Source: Usitatibacter palustris | GTDB taxonomy: Bacteria; Pseudomonadota; Gammaproteobacteria; Burkholderiales; Usitatibacteraceae | Reading direction: 5' to 3' | Length of the DNA stretch: 64,000 nt | Assembly: GCF_013003985.1 (NCBI RefSeq) | Contig: NZ_CP053073.1 | Location: forward strand, 496,001-560,000 | Shown: positions 50,018 to 59,040 of the stretch, piece by piece | Layout: each line of letters starts with the position of its first letter | Position numbering within the stretch: position 1 is the first letter of the stretch | The notes under the pieces: model-generated | Databases searched by the model: none | Seen by the model: the letters and a program-made list of their open reading frames with translations, nothing else | Told to the model about the DNA's origin: nothing | Program-made: the position numbers and the translations under genes

Positions 50018-50560
50018 ATGCGTCAGATGAAGCCTACGATCCTCTTCACATCGATCCTGTTCGCGCTGGGCGCTGCATCCGCGTTCGCGCAGGCGCCGTC
50101 GAACAATCCCGCCAACAACGCCTCGCGCAATACGACGATGCAGCCGGGTTCCACGGCCGTCACGCCGCAAGCACTCGCCGGCAAGGATGGGACGACGATC
50201 CAGCCCAACCCGGCCAATCGCCACGCGCGCGTGCGCAATTTCGTCGAGGTGCAGCCGGGCGTCTTCAAGGAAGTGTTCATGCAGGATGCCGCGACGGTCG
50301 AAGCGGCTGCCGTCACCGTCGATGAAACCCAAACCTTCATCGGTGCGGCGGAAGTGGCGGCCAGCAGCGGCAACGCAACGCAGGTTGAAGCGCCGCTGCG
50401 CACGCCGGAACTCGACAAGGCCGTCGCGCGCCAGCGACTGCGCGACCAGAAGGTGGTCGCCATCAACGGCCAGCGCTGGAACATGATCGTGCCGCGGACC
50501 AACGTCGATCGCACGAACCAGATGCCCGACGATCCGCCGAGCCCGCTGCTCACGCGCTAG
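50018..50560 (+). CDS. Hypothetical exported protein, 180 residues
   Basis: Signal MRQMKPTILFTSILFALGAASAFA, then an Asn/Thr-rich low-complexity stretch (QAPSNNPANNASRNTTMQ) and a mixed C-terminal part. No family is recognised. AAGGAG lies seven bases before ATG 50018. It stands alone and converges with the TPR gene downstream. Confidence 0.62.
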   Translation: MRQMKPTILFTSILFALGAASAFAQAPSNNPANNASRNTTMQPGSTAVTPQALAGKDGTTIQPNPANRHARVRNFVEVQPGVFKEVFMQDAATVEAAAVTVDETQTFIGAAEVAASSGNATQVEAPLRTPELDKAVARQRLRDQKVVAINGQRWNMIVPRTNVDRTNQMPDDPPSPLLTR

Positions 50561-50561
50561 T

Positions 50562-50589
50562 CCCGCGCGCAGGATGTTCCGCGTGCGGG
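50562..50589. terminator. GC-rich hairpin between convergent genes
   Basis: CCCGCGCGC (50562-50570) pairs with GCGTGCGGG (50581-50589), nine pairs with one G-U, directly after the exported-protein stop. The convergent TPR gene ends at 50615. There is no T tract, so it may be a weak or rho-assisted terminator. Confidence 0.35.
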
Positions 50590-50614
50590 TGAACGAATTA
50601 CAACCGGTTCGCGG

Positions 50615-51079
50615 TCAGCGCGGCTTCGCTTCGTAGTCCGCGATGGCCTTCTTGAGCAGCTCGCGCTGCTCGCACGTCGCCGGGCAGAGCCGCTCGAGGG
50701 TCGCGAGATGCTCGCGCGCTTTCGCCGGCTTGCCCGCCATCAGGTAGGCCTCGCCCACGTACTCGTGTGCGCCCAGGTGCTTCGGGTTGAGTTGCAGCGC
50801 GCGGTCGTAGTGCTTGAACGCGGCATCCAGGTTGCCATTCTTGCGATTCGAATAGCCGAGCAGGTTCTGGATATCGGCGTTGCTCGGATCGACACGCGCC
50901 GCGCTCTCGAGCGAGGTGATCGCCTTGCGCCAGTCCTTGCGGTTGATGGCCTTCAATGCGTCGTCGTAGTCGCTCGCCGTTGCTTCGGCACGCGGCTGGT
51001 ATTCGGAAGCTTCGGCGAACGCGACCGCGGGGGCGGCCAGCGCCAGGGCAACGAGGCAGGTGCTTGCAATTCTCTTCAT
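50615..51079 (-). CDS. Exported TPR-repeat protein
   Basis: A 154-residue periplasmic protein with signal MKRIASTCLVALALAAPAVAFA and about two TPR units (DYDDALKAINRKDWRKAITSLESAARVDPSNADIQNLLGY and the next with NGNLDAAFKHYDRALQLNPKHLGA). A C-terminal Cys pair lies in ERLCPATCEQRELLKKA. It is probably a scaffold protein in the envelope. GGAG precedes ATG 51079. Confidence 0.8.
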   Translation of the reverse strand: MKRIASTCLVALALAAPAVAFAEASEYQPRAEATASDYDDALKAINRKDWRKAITSLESAARVDPSNADIQNLLGYSNRKNGNLDAAFKHYDRALQLNPKHLGAHEYVGEAYLMAGKPAKAREHLATLERLCPATCEQRELLKKAIADYEAKPR

Positions 51080-51152
51080 CGAAAATCTCCTTGCGGGACG
51101 GGGGTCTCGCACAACCATACGAGCCAGTGCGCCAACCGGATGCCTGCAATCT

Positions 51153-51929
51153 TCAGGCCCGGGGTTGCATGAGCTTCCGGGCGACACCGAGCACGGCGAT
51201 CGCGACGATGCAGGTGCCGCCGCTGATCAGGATCTCGAAAGGCCACAGGTTGTGCGAGGTGGGCTTGAGCGCCACGTCCACCACGATGCGCAGCGCCGTG
51301 AACACCATGTAGGCGAGCGGCAGAGCCGCCAGCGCGCGCCAGGCTCCGCGCCATTTCCACGTGGCCCACGCGGGCAGGCCGAAACCGCCGAACACGGCGA
51401 CGAGGAAACCCAGACCGAATATCACGAGGACCAGCAGGCTCCTTCCTTCGAGGGGCGAGCTGCGGTCCGCGACGATAGCCGCCTTGCGCGCTTCCTCGCC
51501 GGCCTGCAGCAGCTCGCCCACCCACGGCGCGCGCGCATGGTGCGCGCCGGGCTGCCCCGTACCGGTGACCTTGATCGGATAGCTGAGCACTTCGCTCTCG
51601 CGGTAAGGCGAGCCGCCGCCGGAACGAATGCGAATCTCGTCGACTTCCGCGGCTTCGTCGAGCGAGAACCACGCGAGTGCGGTTCCATCGCCCGAGTGCT
51701 TGAGCGAAGCATTCGTCCTGACCTTCAACACCGGCTGGCCCTTGTAGAAGGGACGAGCCCAGATGTTCACGCCGTCGGCACCGGTGTATTCGATCCGGAG
51801 GCTGAGCATCTCGTCGCGCGCGAGGGTGGCGGGAGCGGGTGGATCGACTTCGGCCACGCGCACTCGCAGCTCTGCCTGCGCGGCGAGCGCGAAGACGGCG
51901 AGGACCAGGGCAGCAGCAAGGCGCATCAT
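51153..51929 (-). CDS. Hypothetical exported/membrane protein, 258 residues
   Basis: Signal MMRLAAALVLAVFALAAQA, a beta-rich periplasmic domain (about residues 20-165) and about three C-terminal membrane helices (SLLVLVIFGLGFLVAVFGGFG and following). No family is recognised. Domain order suggests a periplasmic sensing or assembly domain tethered to the membrane. It is divergent from the metallophosphoesterase across 39 bases. Confidence 0.65.
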   Translation of the reverse strand: MMRLAAALVLAVFALAAQAELRVRVAEVDPPAPATLARDEMLSLRIEYTGADGVNIWARPFYKGQPVLKVRTNASLKHSGDGTALAWFSLDEAAEVDEIRIRSGGGSPYRESEVLSYPIKVTGTGQPGAHHARAPWVGELLQAGEEARKAAIVADRSSPLEGRSLLVLVIFGLGFLVAVFGGFGLPAWATWKWRGAWRALAALPLAYMVFTALRIVVDVALKPTSHNLWPFEILISGGTCIVAIAVLGVARKLMQPRA

Positions 51930-51968
51930 GGTCGTTGAATTCTACAGAGCCATCCCCACGTCCTCCCG

Positions 51969-53078
51969 ATGGTCCCGATTCTCGCGCTCCTCACGGTCTA
52001 TATCGGCTTTCGCCTGCTTTCGCCCTTCGGAGTCGTGGCCGCCGTCGTGGGCGCGATCGTCCTCCTCGTGGGCTTCCTGGTCCTGCCCCGGCGATTCCAC
52101 CCGCGCGACCTGAGCCCGTGGCGCATCGCGCTCGCCTGGACGATGACCGGCGCGTTCTCCTCCCTGCTGGTCCTGACGTTCGTGCGCGATTTCGCGCTGA
52201 TCGCGCTCGCGCTGGCGAGACCGTCGTTGCACGACGCGTGGCTCGTTCCGAGCTCGCTCGCCGTCATGGCGCTCGTGCCGATCGTGACCGCGGTGGGCTA
52301 CCTGATGGCGCGCCGCACGGCCGGCGTGAAGGACGTTACCGTAGCGATTGCCAATCTTCCGGCCGCACTCGAAGGCTTCACGATCGCGCAGATCAGCGAC
52401 ATCCACGTCGGGCCGACGATCAAGCGCGCCTACGTGGAGGCGATCGTCGAACGCGTCAATGGATTGCGCGCCGACATGGTGGCGATCACGGGTGACCTCG
52501 TCGATGGCAGCGTGGGCGAGCTCGCGCGCGACACCGCGCCGCTGGCCAATCTCACCTCGCGCCATGGCACCTACATCGTCACCGGCAACCACGAGTATTA
52601 CTCGGGGGCGCGCGCGTGGATCGCGGAGCTGCGGCGACTGGGAGCGCGCGTGCTGCTCAACGAGCACGTGGTCCTCGAGCACGACGGCGGGCAGGTCACC
52701 GTCGCCGGCGTCACCGATTACAGCGCGCATCACTTCGACGAATCGCATCGCAGCGATGCCCGCGCGGCCCTCGCGGGCGCGCCCGCGTCCTCGGCCAAGG
52801 TGCTGCTCGCGCACCAGCCACGCAGCGCCGTTTTCGCCGCCGAAGCGGGCGCCGACCTGCAGCTCTCGGGCCATACGCATGGCGGCCAGTTCTGGCCGTG
52901 GAATTTCTTCGTGCGCCTGCAGCAGCCTTTCACCGCGGGGCTTCACCGACTTGGGCGGATGTGGATCTACATCAATCGCGGCACCGGCTACTGGGGGCCG
53001 CCGAATCGTTTCGGTATTCCTTCTGAAATAACGCGCATCCGTCTCGTGAGTGGCGCGCAGGCGGTAGCCGCGGGATAA
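51969..53078 (+). CDS. Membrane-anchored metallophosphoesterase (YkuE/YaeI-like)
   Basis: A 369-residue protein with about four N-terminal membrane helices (residues 1-115) and a calcineurin-like domain (about 130-360) with the ordered metal motifs ISDIHVGP (DxH), GDLVDG (GDxxD), GNHEYY (GNHE), LLAHQP and SGHTHGGQFWP. Bacterial relatives act on lipid A or UDP-diacylglucosamine-type or other phosphoesters; the substrate is unknown. All catalytic residues are present. Confidence 0.9.
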   Translation: MVPILALLTVYIGFRLLSPFGVVAAVVGAIVLLVGFLVLPRRFHPRDLSPWRIALAWTMTGAFSSLLVLTFVRDFALIALALARPSLHDAWLVPSSLAVMALVPIVTAVGYLMARRTAGVKDVTVAIANLPAALEGFTIAQISDIHVGPTIKRAYVEAIVERVNGLRADMVAITGDLVDGSVGELARDTAPLANLTSRHGTYIVTGNHEYYSGARAWIAELRRLGARVLLNEHVVLEHDGGQVTVAGVTDYSAHHFDESHRSDARAALAGAPASSAKVLLAHQPRSAVFAAEAGADLQLSGHTHGGQFWPWNFFVRLQQPFTAGLHRLGRMWIYINRGTGYWGPPNRFGIPSEITRIRLVSGAQAVAAG

Positions 53079-53165
53079 CCGCGTACAATGACGGCATGCG
53101 GCCCGCAACGGGCCGTTCGGCGGGCGCGGTAACCGGCCTGTCGCATCCCGCAGGAAAGGATTTCC

Positions 53166-53696
53166 ATGGAATTGAATGAACCCAAGCTCGCGCTCGTTAA
53201 GCGCGCGCCCGCCGTTGCGCTCGCCGACATCATCGATACGCTCCAGGCCGCCGGCAATTTCACCCACCTTTGCGTCGCCCTGAAGTCGACCGGCCTCGTC
53301 GCGACGTACCGCGAACCGGGCCCGTTCACCTTCTTCGCGCCGACCGATGCCGCCTTCACCGCGCTGCCCATCGAGATCCTCGAGGCGCTGCTCGGTGACA
53401 AGACGCAGTTGCGCGAAGTGCTCGGCGACCACGTGCTGCGCGGCCGCCTGCGCTCGGCGGACCTCTCGCACGGCAGCGTTCGCACGCTCCGCGGCAACCT
53501 GGTTCGCCTGGGTGCGAGCGACGAGGGCCTCACGTTCGGAACCGCGAACGTGATCAGCAAGAACGTGATGGCGAGCAATGGCGTGATCCACGCCGTGGAT
53601 GCGCTGCTGGTTGCGCGCGTGCCCGTGTCGCGCGAGAACGAGCCCGAATCGCCCTGGGCCGGTAAGCGCCAGATGGCGCCGCTCTCGCAGCGCTAG
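53166..53696 (+). CDS. Fasciclin (FAS1) domain protein
   Basis: A 176-residue single FAS1 domain without obvious signal peptide. FTHLCVALKSTGLVATYREPGPFTFFAPTDAAF covers the H1 region, and DHVLRGRLRSADL and MASNGVIHAVDALLV the H2 region (Val-Ile-His-Ala-Val-Asp). The role is adhesion or unknown. It resembles the protein starting at 63735. AGGAAAGG precedes ATG 53166. A strong terminator follows. Confidence 0.85.
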   Translation: MELNEPKLALVKRAPAVALADIIDTLQAAGNFTHLCVALKSTGLVATYREPGPFTFFAPTDAAFTALPIEILEALLGDKTQLREVLGDHVLRGRLRSADLSHGSVRTLRGNLVRLGASDEGLTFGTANVISKNVMASNGVIHAVDALLVARVPVSRENEPESPWAGKRQMAPLSQR

Positions 53697-53706
53697 GAAA
53701 AGAAGC

Positions 53707-53728
53707 GCCCCCGGCCCAAGCCGGGGGC
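53707..53728. terminator. Bidirectional GC-rich terminator hairpin
   Basis: GCCCCCGGC (53707-53715), loop CCAA, GCCGGGGGC (53720-53728). It lies between the stop of the fasciclin gene (53696) and the stop of the convergent ferritin-like gene (53736). A short CTCTTTT run follows on the plus side and TTCTTTTCC on the minus side. Confidence 0.7.
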
Positions 53729-53735
53729 AGAGCGG

Positions 53736-54293
53736 TCAGCTCTTTTGCAGCAGATCCGCCAGCTCGTCCGCGTGCTCTTCCTCGGTCGCGAGGATCTCTT
53801 CGAGCATGCGGCGGGTCGTCGAATCGTGTTCACCGAACCAGCGCACCATCTCTCGGTAGGAATCGATGGCGATGCGCTCGGCCACCAGGTCCTCCTCGAT
53901 CATGCTGCGCATGTCCTTGCCTTCCTTGTATTCGGAATGGCTGCGGCCTGACAGCGAATCGGGCGAGAAGTCGGGCTCGCCGCCGAGCTGCACGATGCGC
54001 GCGGCGATGAGGTCGGCGTGCGCCGCCTCTTCCTTCGCGTGCTCCATGAACTCGTTGGCGATCGGCTCGCTGTTGGGCCCGCGCGCCATGAAGGCATGGC
54101 GCTTGTAGCGCAACACGCACACCAATTCGGTCGCCAGCGCTTCGTTCAGGACCTTCACCGCGGCCTTTTCATCCAGGCCGTACGTGTCGGTCACTGCTCC
54201 GTCGAGCATGCTCTTGCGCGCGCGTTCCCGCATCGCGGCGACATCGGCCACGAACGGCGAGCGCTTCGCGACGGTGCCGTCATCAGGGGCCAC
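53736..54293 (-). CDS. Bacterioferritin-like/ferritin-like domain protein
   Basis: A 185-residue cytoplasmic four-helix ferritin-like protein. It carries the di-iron residues Glu in [18 protein letters not shown]-x2-H in [13 protein letters not shown], Glu in [13 protein letters not shown] and E-x2-H in [13 protein letters not shown]. It may store iron or act as a peroxidase. GTG 54293 overlaps the DUF1328 gene by 11 bases; an internal ATG at 54233 would remove the overlap and cannot be excluded. Confidence 0.87.
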   Translation of the reverse strand: MAPDDGTVAKRSPFVADVAAMRERARKSMLDGAVTDTYGLDEKAAVKVLNEALATELVCVLRYKRHAFMARGPNSEPIANEFMEHAKEEAAHADLIAARIVQLGGEPDFSPDSLSGRSHSEYKEGKDMRSMIEEDLVAERIAIDSYREMVRWFGEHDSTTRRMLEEILATEEEHADELADLLQKS

Positions 54294-54450
54294 GGCGGAA
54301 CACCCCGAAGAGCAGCGAAATGACGGTCAGGATCAGGAATACGAAGAACAGGATCTTGGCGATCTCGACCGCGCCGGCGGCGATGCCACCGAAGCCGAAG
54401 AGGGCCGCGACCAGCGCGACGATGAAGAACACCAGGGCGTAATAGAGCAT
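54283..54450 (-). CDS. DUF1328 small membrane protein
   Basis: A 55-residue, two-helix membrane protein: [20 protein letters not shown], a glycine hinge ([12 protein letters not shown]), then a second helix ending FGVFRRGP. This is the exact pattern of the DUF1328 (YtjA) family. Function unknown; it is often induced by stress. It has GGAGAG about ten bases upstream and overlaps the start of the ferritin-like gene, so the two are probably co-expressed. Confidence 0.88.
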   Translation of the reverse strand: MLYYALVFFIVALVAALFGFGGIAAGAVEIAKILFFVFLILTVISLLFGVFRRGP

Positions 54451-54462
54451 GGGGAACTCTCC

Positions 54463-54636
54463 TTAGTGGGACTTGGGTTGAGGAACGGGAAGCTTCTTGG
54501 GGACATCGCAATGACTGCCCGCAGGCCGGTCGGCCTCGTGGCAGTCCGTGTTCTCCTGGCCCTCTTCGAGGTCCTTGCGCGCGCGCTCGATGAGCTCACG
54601 GGAGGGCATGGGTGTCTTTCGCTTCGCGGTTCGCAT
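54463..54636 (-). CDS. Hypothetical 57-residue hydrophilic protein
   Basis: A small charged protein (MRTAKRKTPMPSRELIERAR at the start) with two Cys (NTDCHEADRPAGSHCD) and a Pro/Lys-rich tail. ATG 54636 overlaps the stop of the upstream gene by one base (TGATG); an internal ATG at 54609 gives 48 residues. It sits between a secreted protein gene and DUF1328, all on one strand. Family unknown. Confidence 0.5.
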   Translation of the reverse strand: MRTAKRKTPMPSRELIERARKDLEEGQENTDCHEADRPAGSHCDVPKKLPVPQPKSH

Positions 54637-54938
54637 CAGCCGCGCGACGGATAGGCGTCGGCCAGGCGGGCCTTCGCGAGGCCCACGGCATTGCGATGCT
54701 TCTCGCGCGCCTCGGCTTCGCAGCGCAACACTTCGAAAGAGCGCGTGGTGCGGCACTCGACGAGCGCCTGGTCGAACGCGACCTGCGCTTCGCGCAGGGC
54801 GGTGGCATAACGATCCTGCGCGGCGTAGACCACGCGCGTCGCCGTCGGCTCGCCCGGCTGGGCGAAGGCACTGGTGATGGCGACGCCCAGGCTCAGCGCG
54901 AGCAGGACGACGAAATAGGCAGGGGCTCTCAGGTTCAT
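54636..54938 (-). CDS. Hypothetical exported protein, 100 residues
   Basis: Signal MNLRAPAYFVVLLALSLGVA with cleavage near SAFA, then an all-helical, Ala/Glu/Arg-rich mature part containing two Cys (LVECRTTRSFEVLRCEAEA), probably one disulfide-linked helical hairpin. The TPR-like length is too short to call. It overlaps the next small gene by one base. Confidence 0.65.
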   Translation of the reverse strand: MNLRAPAYFVVLLALSLGVAITSAFAQPGEPTATRVVYAAQDRYATALREAQVAFDQALVECRTTRSFEVLRCEAEAREKHRNAVGLAKARLADAYPSRG

Positions 54939-55053
54939 GGTTGCAACTCCTCGCCGGGTTGGCGATGGCTAGTGCATCCACGATATTCGGGCGCCCGGGC
55001 GCGGCCTATGGGAGCCCGGCGGGACTTCGTGTCAGTGAGGTCCTACGCGGGTC

Positions 55054-56322
55054 CTACGGGCCCCAGCGGCAATTGCCTTCGCCGAACTCATTCATGATCA
55101 GCGGGATGGCCGCGAGGAAAAGCAGGCCCTGGTACGCGGTCCGGCAATCGGGCTTGCGCGCGTTCTCGATGGCGAGCTCCAGCGCATTCTTCTTGTCCGG
55201 TACGGGCGGCAGCGGGAAGGGCAGCGCAGGCTTGCGGCCCGAACCTTCGCGCGTGATCTGCGCGGCGCGCTTGCGCATCGAATCGAGATCGAGCGCTCGC
55301 GCCGTCGGATCGTCGCTCGGAGGCGGCGCCGTGCGAAAGCGCGAGGAGTCCTGCGAGGGCGGTGCGGGAACGGGTGCCGGGAAAGGCTCGGTCCGAATCG
55401 GTGCTTCGCGCTGCAGCGAAGCGGGAAGGTCGGGCAGGTGCGGCGCTGCGCGCTCGACCGCGGGCAGCTCCTTGAGCGACGGCGCTGCCGCCGGCGAAGG
55501 AAGGCGCTCAGCGGCCTGAGGCACGGCGATCGGCGCGACCGGCTCGAGCGGAATCGCCGGCACTTCGACCGGCGAGCGAAGGGCCGGAAGTGGCACGACC
55601 GGCAGCGCGTCGAGTTTGGGGGCAGCAACGGTCGTTGCGGGTATCGGCGGCAGTTCGCGCAGCGAAGGCTCGACCGAGGGTGCAACCGGGGCCACGCGCG
55701 GAATGACGGGCGCGGCGACGGTCGGCGCGGCAAGCGGCGGCAGTTCCCGCAGCGAACGTTCGACCGCAGGCGCGACCGGGGCCACGCGCGGGATGGCGGG
55801 TGCGGGCACGGGCGGCACTTCGACGCGCGGTGGCGGGATCTCGATCTTGGGTGCCGGCACGCGTTCGGGTGGCGCAGGCGCAGGAGCGGGCGCCACTTCT
55901 GGAACCGGCGCGGGCTCGGGGTAGTTGGGGGGCGGGACCTGGAAGGGCGGACGTAGCTCGCGCTCGGGCGTGATGATGCGATCGAGCATCGGCGGAATCG
56001 CGATCTCGGGCTTCTCCGGTGCGGCCGCCGGCGTGGGCGGTGGCGCGGGCGTGGACCAGTCGGGCAACTTGCGATCGAGCTTCAGCTCCGGCCCCGGCTC
56101 CGGCGGCACACTGCGCAACGCGACTTGAAGCGTGCCCCACAGCGCGCGTCCCTGGCTGCTGCCACTGGTCGGCGCACCGAAGAGCATCACCGCGAGTGTG
56201 TGCAGCAGCATCGACAGGACGATGAACTTCGTGAGCGGCTGCGGCAGCGACCACCGGCGCTCGTCTTCCTCCGGCACGTCGGGCAGGTAGTCGGGAATGT
56301 GCTTGACGCTGACAGCTTGCAA
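55054..56322 (-). CDS. Proline-rich TonB-like membrane protein
   Basis: About 422 residues. A short cytoplasmic tail and one membrane helix (LTKFIVLSMLLHTLAVMLFG) are followed by a long Pro/Ala/Val-rich periplasmic region (about residues 90-330) with duplicated units (IPRVAPVAP, SLRELPP repeated four times) and a small C-terminal domain with two Cys (KPDCRTAY, GEGNCRWG). The layout is TonB-like, but no TonB C-terminal domain is evident. No ATG fits; TTG 56322 is used, GTG 56277 is an alternative, and an upstream ATG at 56460 would add 46 unsupported residues. Confidence 0.7.
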   Translation of the reverse strand: MQAVSVKHIPDYLPDVPEEDERRWSLPQPLTKFIVLSMLLHTLAVMLFGAPTSGSSQGRALWGTLQVALRSVPPEPGPELKLDRKLPDWSTPAPPPTPAAAPEKPEIAIPPMLDRIITPERELRPPFQVPPPNYPEPAPVPEVAPAPAPAPPERVPAPKIEIPPPRVEVPPVPAPAIPRVAPVAPAVERSLRELPPLAAPTVAAPVIPRVAPVAPSVEPSLRELPPIPATTVAAPKLDALPVVPLPALRSPVEVPAIPLEPVAPIAVPQAAERLPSPAAAPSLKELPAVERAAPHLPDLPASLQREAPIRTEPFPAPVPAPPSQDSSRFRTAPPPSDDPTARALDLDSMRKRAAQITREGSGRKPALPFPLPPVPDKKNALELAIENARKPDCRTAYQGLLFLAAIPLIMNEFGEGNCRWGP

Positions 56323-56496
56323 AGGGGGCGTTCGCGGGCGTGGAATCGCTATTCTGCATCGGCACCCGAAAACGGGTGTAGCCTTGTCTCGGGGATAACG
56401 CAGGATCCCCGGGAAGTTTCCCTTCAAGACGGTTTCCGTCCAAGCCCTGTTACGAAGCACGCCCTGGCTTGGGCACCGTCATCCCTGGAGGGAACC

Positions 56497-57453
56497 ATGC
56501 GCTATCACCTCACCCCGATTCACTGCCGTCCCTGGACGCTCAACAGCCTTTCGCTGAAGCTGATCGAGAGCCATTACGAGAACAACTACGGCGGCGCGTT
56601 GCGCAGGCTCAACGCGATCACCGACCAGCTCGATGCGCTCGATTTCGCCACCGCGCCTCCTTACCTGATCAACAGCCTCAAGCGCGAGGAGCTCGTCGCG
56701 TTGAACTCGACGCTGCTCCACGAGCTGTACTTCGCGAGCCTGTGCCAGAGCGACGGCGTTCCGACCGAAGCGATGGCCCGGGCCCTCGAGCGCGACTTCG
56801 GTTCGGTCAATCGCTGGCGCACCGAGTTCATGGCGATGGGCTATGCGCTCGCGGGCGGCTCGGGTTGGGTCGTGCTCGTGTATTCGCCGCGCGATGGCCG
56901 GCTCCTCAACCAGTACGCGGCCGAGCACACGCAGGCGGTGACCGGCGGCATTCCGATCCTCGCGCTCGACATGTACGAGCACGCTTATCACATCGACTTC
57001 GGTGCGAATGCGCGCGCGTACGTCGAGACCTTCATGCGCAACACCGACTGGAAGGCGGTGCAAGTGCGCTTCGAGAACGCCGTGCGCGTGACGCCGCTGC
57101 CCCCGCTTGAGCAGCCGGAGTTCGGAGACCTGCCCGGTGTCTCGCCTGAAGAGGTGAAGGCGATGATCGATGCGGGCAAGCCGCTGCAGTTCATCGACGC
57201 GCGTCCGAAGCATTACGTCTCGCGCACGCAGGACATCGTCGAAGGCGCGGTGTGGAAGGATCCCGAGCGCATCGACGAGTGGGCGCCGACGCTGAAGAAG
57301 GATGAGCCGGTGGTCGTCTACTGCGTCTACGGCTTCCACGTCGGCTGCCGGATGGCCGTGGCGCTTCGCCAAGCGGGCTACGACGCCTGGTTCATGAAGG
57401 GCGGGCACACGGCGTGGAAGGCGATGGGCGGCAAGACGCAGTTGTTCCGGTGA
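56497..57453 (+). CDS. Fe/Mn-type superoxide dismutase fused to a rhodanese domain
   Basis: A 318-residue protein. Residues 1-195 are an Fe/Mn-SOD-like domain with all four metal ligands in register (His26, His75, Asp158 and His162 in LALDMYEHAYHIDF). The usual second-shell His30 and Tyr34 are replaced by Asn30 and Ala34. Residues about 212-318 are a rhodanese domain with active Cys276 in VVVYCVYGFHVGCR. The first domain may be an altered SOD or another metal enzyme, and the second may handle persulfide. GGAGGGAACC precedes ATG 56497. Confidence 0.85.
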   Translation: MRYHLTPIHCRPWTLNSLSLKLIESHYENNYGGALRRLNAITDQLDALDFATAPPYLINSLKREELVALNSTLLHELYFASLCQSDGVPTEAMARALERDFGSVNRWRTEFMAMGYALAGGSGWVVLVYSPRDGRLLNQYAAEHTQAVTGGIPILALDMYEHAYHIDFGANARAYVETFMRNTDWKAVQVRFENAVRVTPLPPLEQPEFGDLPGVSPEEVKAMIDAGKPLQFIDARPKHYVSRTQDIVEGAVWKDPERIDEWAPTLKKDEPVVVYCVYGFHVGCRMAVALRQAGYDAWFMKGGHTAWKAMGGKTQLFR

Positions 57454-57464
57454 GCGTCTTGCGG

Positions 57465-59039
57465 CTAGCGGGGTTTGACCTTCGCCCAGCGCGCCTCGAA
57501 CGTCATGTCGGGGCGCTGGACGACCTCGACGTTGGCGCGCGAGGCCCACGGGGCGAGGCGCCGGTAGAGCGGCACCATGTAGATGCCTTCCTGCATCCGG
57601 CGCACCGCCTCGATCATCAGCTCGCGGCGCTTCGCCGGATCGAGCTCCACCCGCGCGCGGTCGATCGCGGCGTCGAGATCGGGGTCGCGGAAGTTGCCGA
57701 TGTTCCAGTCGCCGTTGTTGTCGTCGCGGCTGTGGTAGATGGGCTGCAGCGTGAACATTGCGTCCTGGGAGCCCACCCAGCCGCTGACGTAGAGACTGCT
57801 CTCCAGGCGCCGCAGCTTCGCGAAGAACGTGCTCGAGTTCGCCACGACGAGCTCCAGCGTGATCCCCACCTTGGCGAGCATTCCCGCGAGCGCCGTGCAC
57901 ACCTTGTCCCAGCGCAAATCGCAATCCATGCCGACCGAGAAGCCGTTGGGATAGCCGGCCTCGGCGAGCAGGCGCCGGGCGAGCGCGGGATCGTGGGCGA
58001 GGCGCTTGTCCATTGCCGGCGGCACGGGGACCGACTCGGGGTTGGGCATCACGATCGCGGTCGCGCGACCAAAGCCGCGCAGCGCCGTGCGCGCGATCGC
58101 GTCCATGTCGATCGCGTGATAGATCGCGCGGCGAACGCGCAGGTCCTTGAGCGGGTTGCGGCCCTTCACGCTGGAGTGCAGGAGCTCCCCGCGATGCTGG
58201 TCCATCGCGACGAAGAACACCGTGTTCTCGGCGATCTCGTAGATGCGGATGCCCGGATCCTTGCGCAGCCGCTCGATGTCCTGCGGCGATGGGTCGAGCA
58301 CGAAGTCGAGGTCGCCCGAGGCCAGCGCCGCGAGCCGCGTCGCGTCGGAAGCGAGCGGGGTATACACCACGTCCGTGACGTTGCCCTCGAAGTAACCCTC
58401 GGCGATCCCCCACCAGTTCGGATTCTTCTTGAAGACCGTCTTCACGTCGGGCTCGTGGGAGACCAGCCTGTAGGGGCCGGTGCCCATGGCGTTGCGGGCC
58501 GCGTGCGTCTCTTCGCTGCGCGTGAAATCCTGCGAGCGCTCGACCTTGTTCCGCCCGGCCCACGCCCGGCTCATGATCATGATGTTCGAGGCCATCTCGT
58601 GGACGATCGGGCTGGGCTCGGCCGTCGTGAACTCCACGGTGTGCGAATCGATCCTGCGCGGCGTGCCCAGCGCATTGGCGTAGACGCGGAAGCCCGAGGT
58701 CGGCCCTTGCGCGCGCAGCACCGAGAACACGACGTCGTCGGCGGTGAAGTCGCTGCCGTCGTGCCACTTCACGCCGCGGCGCAGATCGAAGACCCAGGTC
58801 GTGGGCGAGGTCTGCCGCCAGCGCGTGGCGAGCCCCGGGACGACCTCCACCTTCTTGCCGCGAAGCACCAGCCGGTCGTAGACGTGGCTGTTGATCGCGA
58901 ACGTGATGATGGTGTTCTGCGCGTGCGGATCCGCGGTGAGGTAGTTGCCCTGGTTGGACCAGCGCAGCGTCTGCGCCGCCGCGAAAGGCGCGACGGCGCA
59001 GAGGAGGAAGCAGAAGAGCCGCTGGCCCTTGTTGCCCAG
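57465..59039 (-). CDS. Family 5 (SBP_bac_5) solute-binding protein with non-canonical start
   Basis: An exported receptor of about 524 residues. Motifs include TLRWSNQGNYLTADPHAQN, LRRGVKWHDGSDFTADDVVFS, NAMGTGPYRLVSHEPDV and AGYPNGFSVGMD. A clear signal peptide (GNKGQRLFCFLLCAVAPFAAA) is encoded in frame upstream, but no ATG, GTG or TTG lies before it; the only candidate is CTG 59039, two bases after the RND gene stop. GTG 58868 would remove the signal and the first strand. It is related to the protein at 47983-49563. No permease genes are adjacent. Confidence 0.8.
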   Translation of the reverse strand: MGNKGQRLFCFLLCAVAPFAAAQTLRWSNQGNYLTADPHAQNTIITFAINSHVYDRLVLRGKKVEVVPGLATRWRQTSPTTWVFDLRRGVKWHDGSDFTADDVVFSVLRAQGPTSGFRVYANALGTPRRIDSHTVEFTTAEPSPIVHEMASNIMIMSRAWAGRNKVERSQDFTRSEETHAARNAMGTGPYRLVSHEPDVKTVFKKNPNWWGIAEGYFEGNVTDVVYTPLASDATRLAALASGDLDFVLDPSPQDIERLRKDPGIRIYEIAENTVFFVAMDQHRGELLHSSVKGRNPLKDLRVRRAIYHAIDMDAIARTALRGFGRATAIVMPNPESVPVPPAMDKRLAHDPALARRLLAEAGYPNGFSVGMDCDLRWDKVCTALAGMLAKVGITLELVVANSSTFFAKLRRLESSLYVSGWVGSQDAMFTLQPIYHSRDDNNGDWNIGNFRDPDLDAAIDRARVELDPAKRRELMIEAVRRMQEGIYMVPLYRRLAPWASRANVEVVQRPDMTFEARWAKVKPR

Positions 59040-59040
59040 C

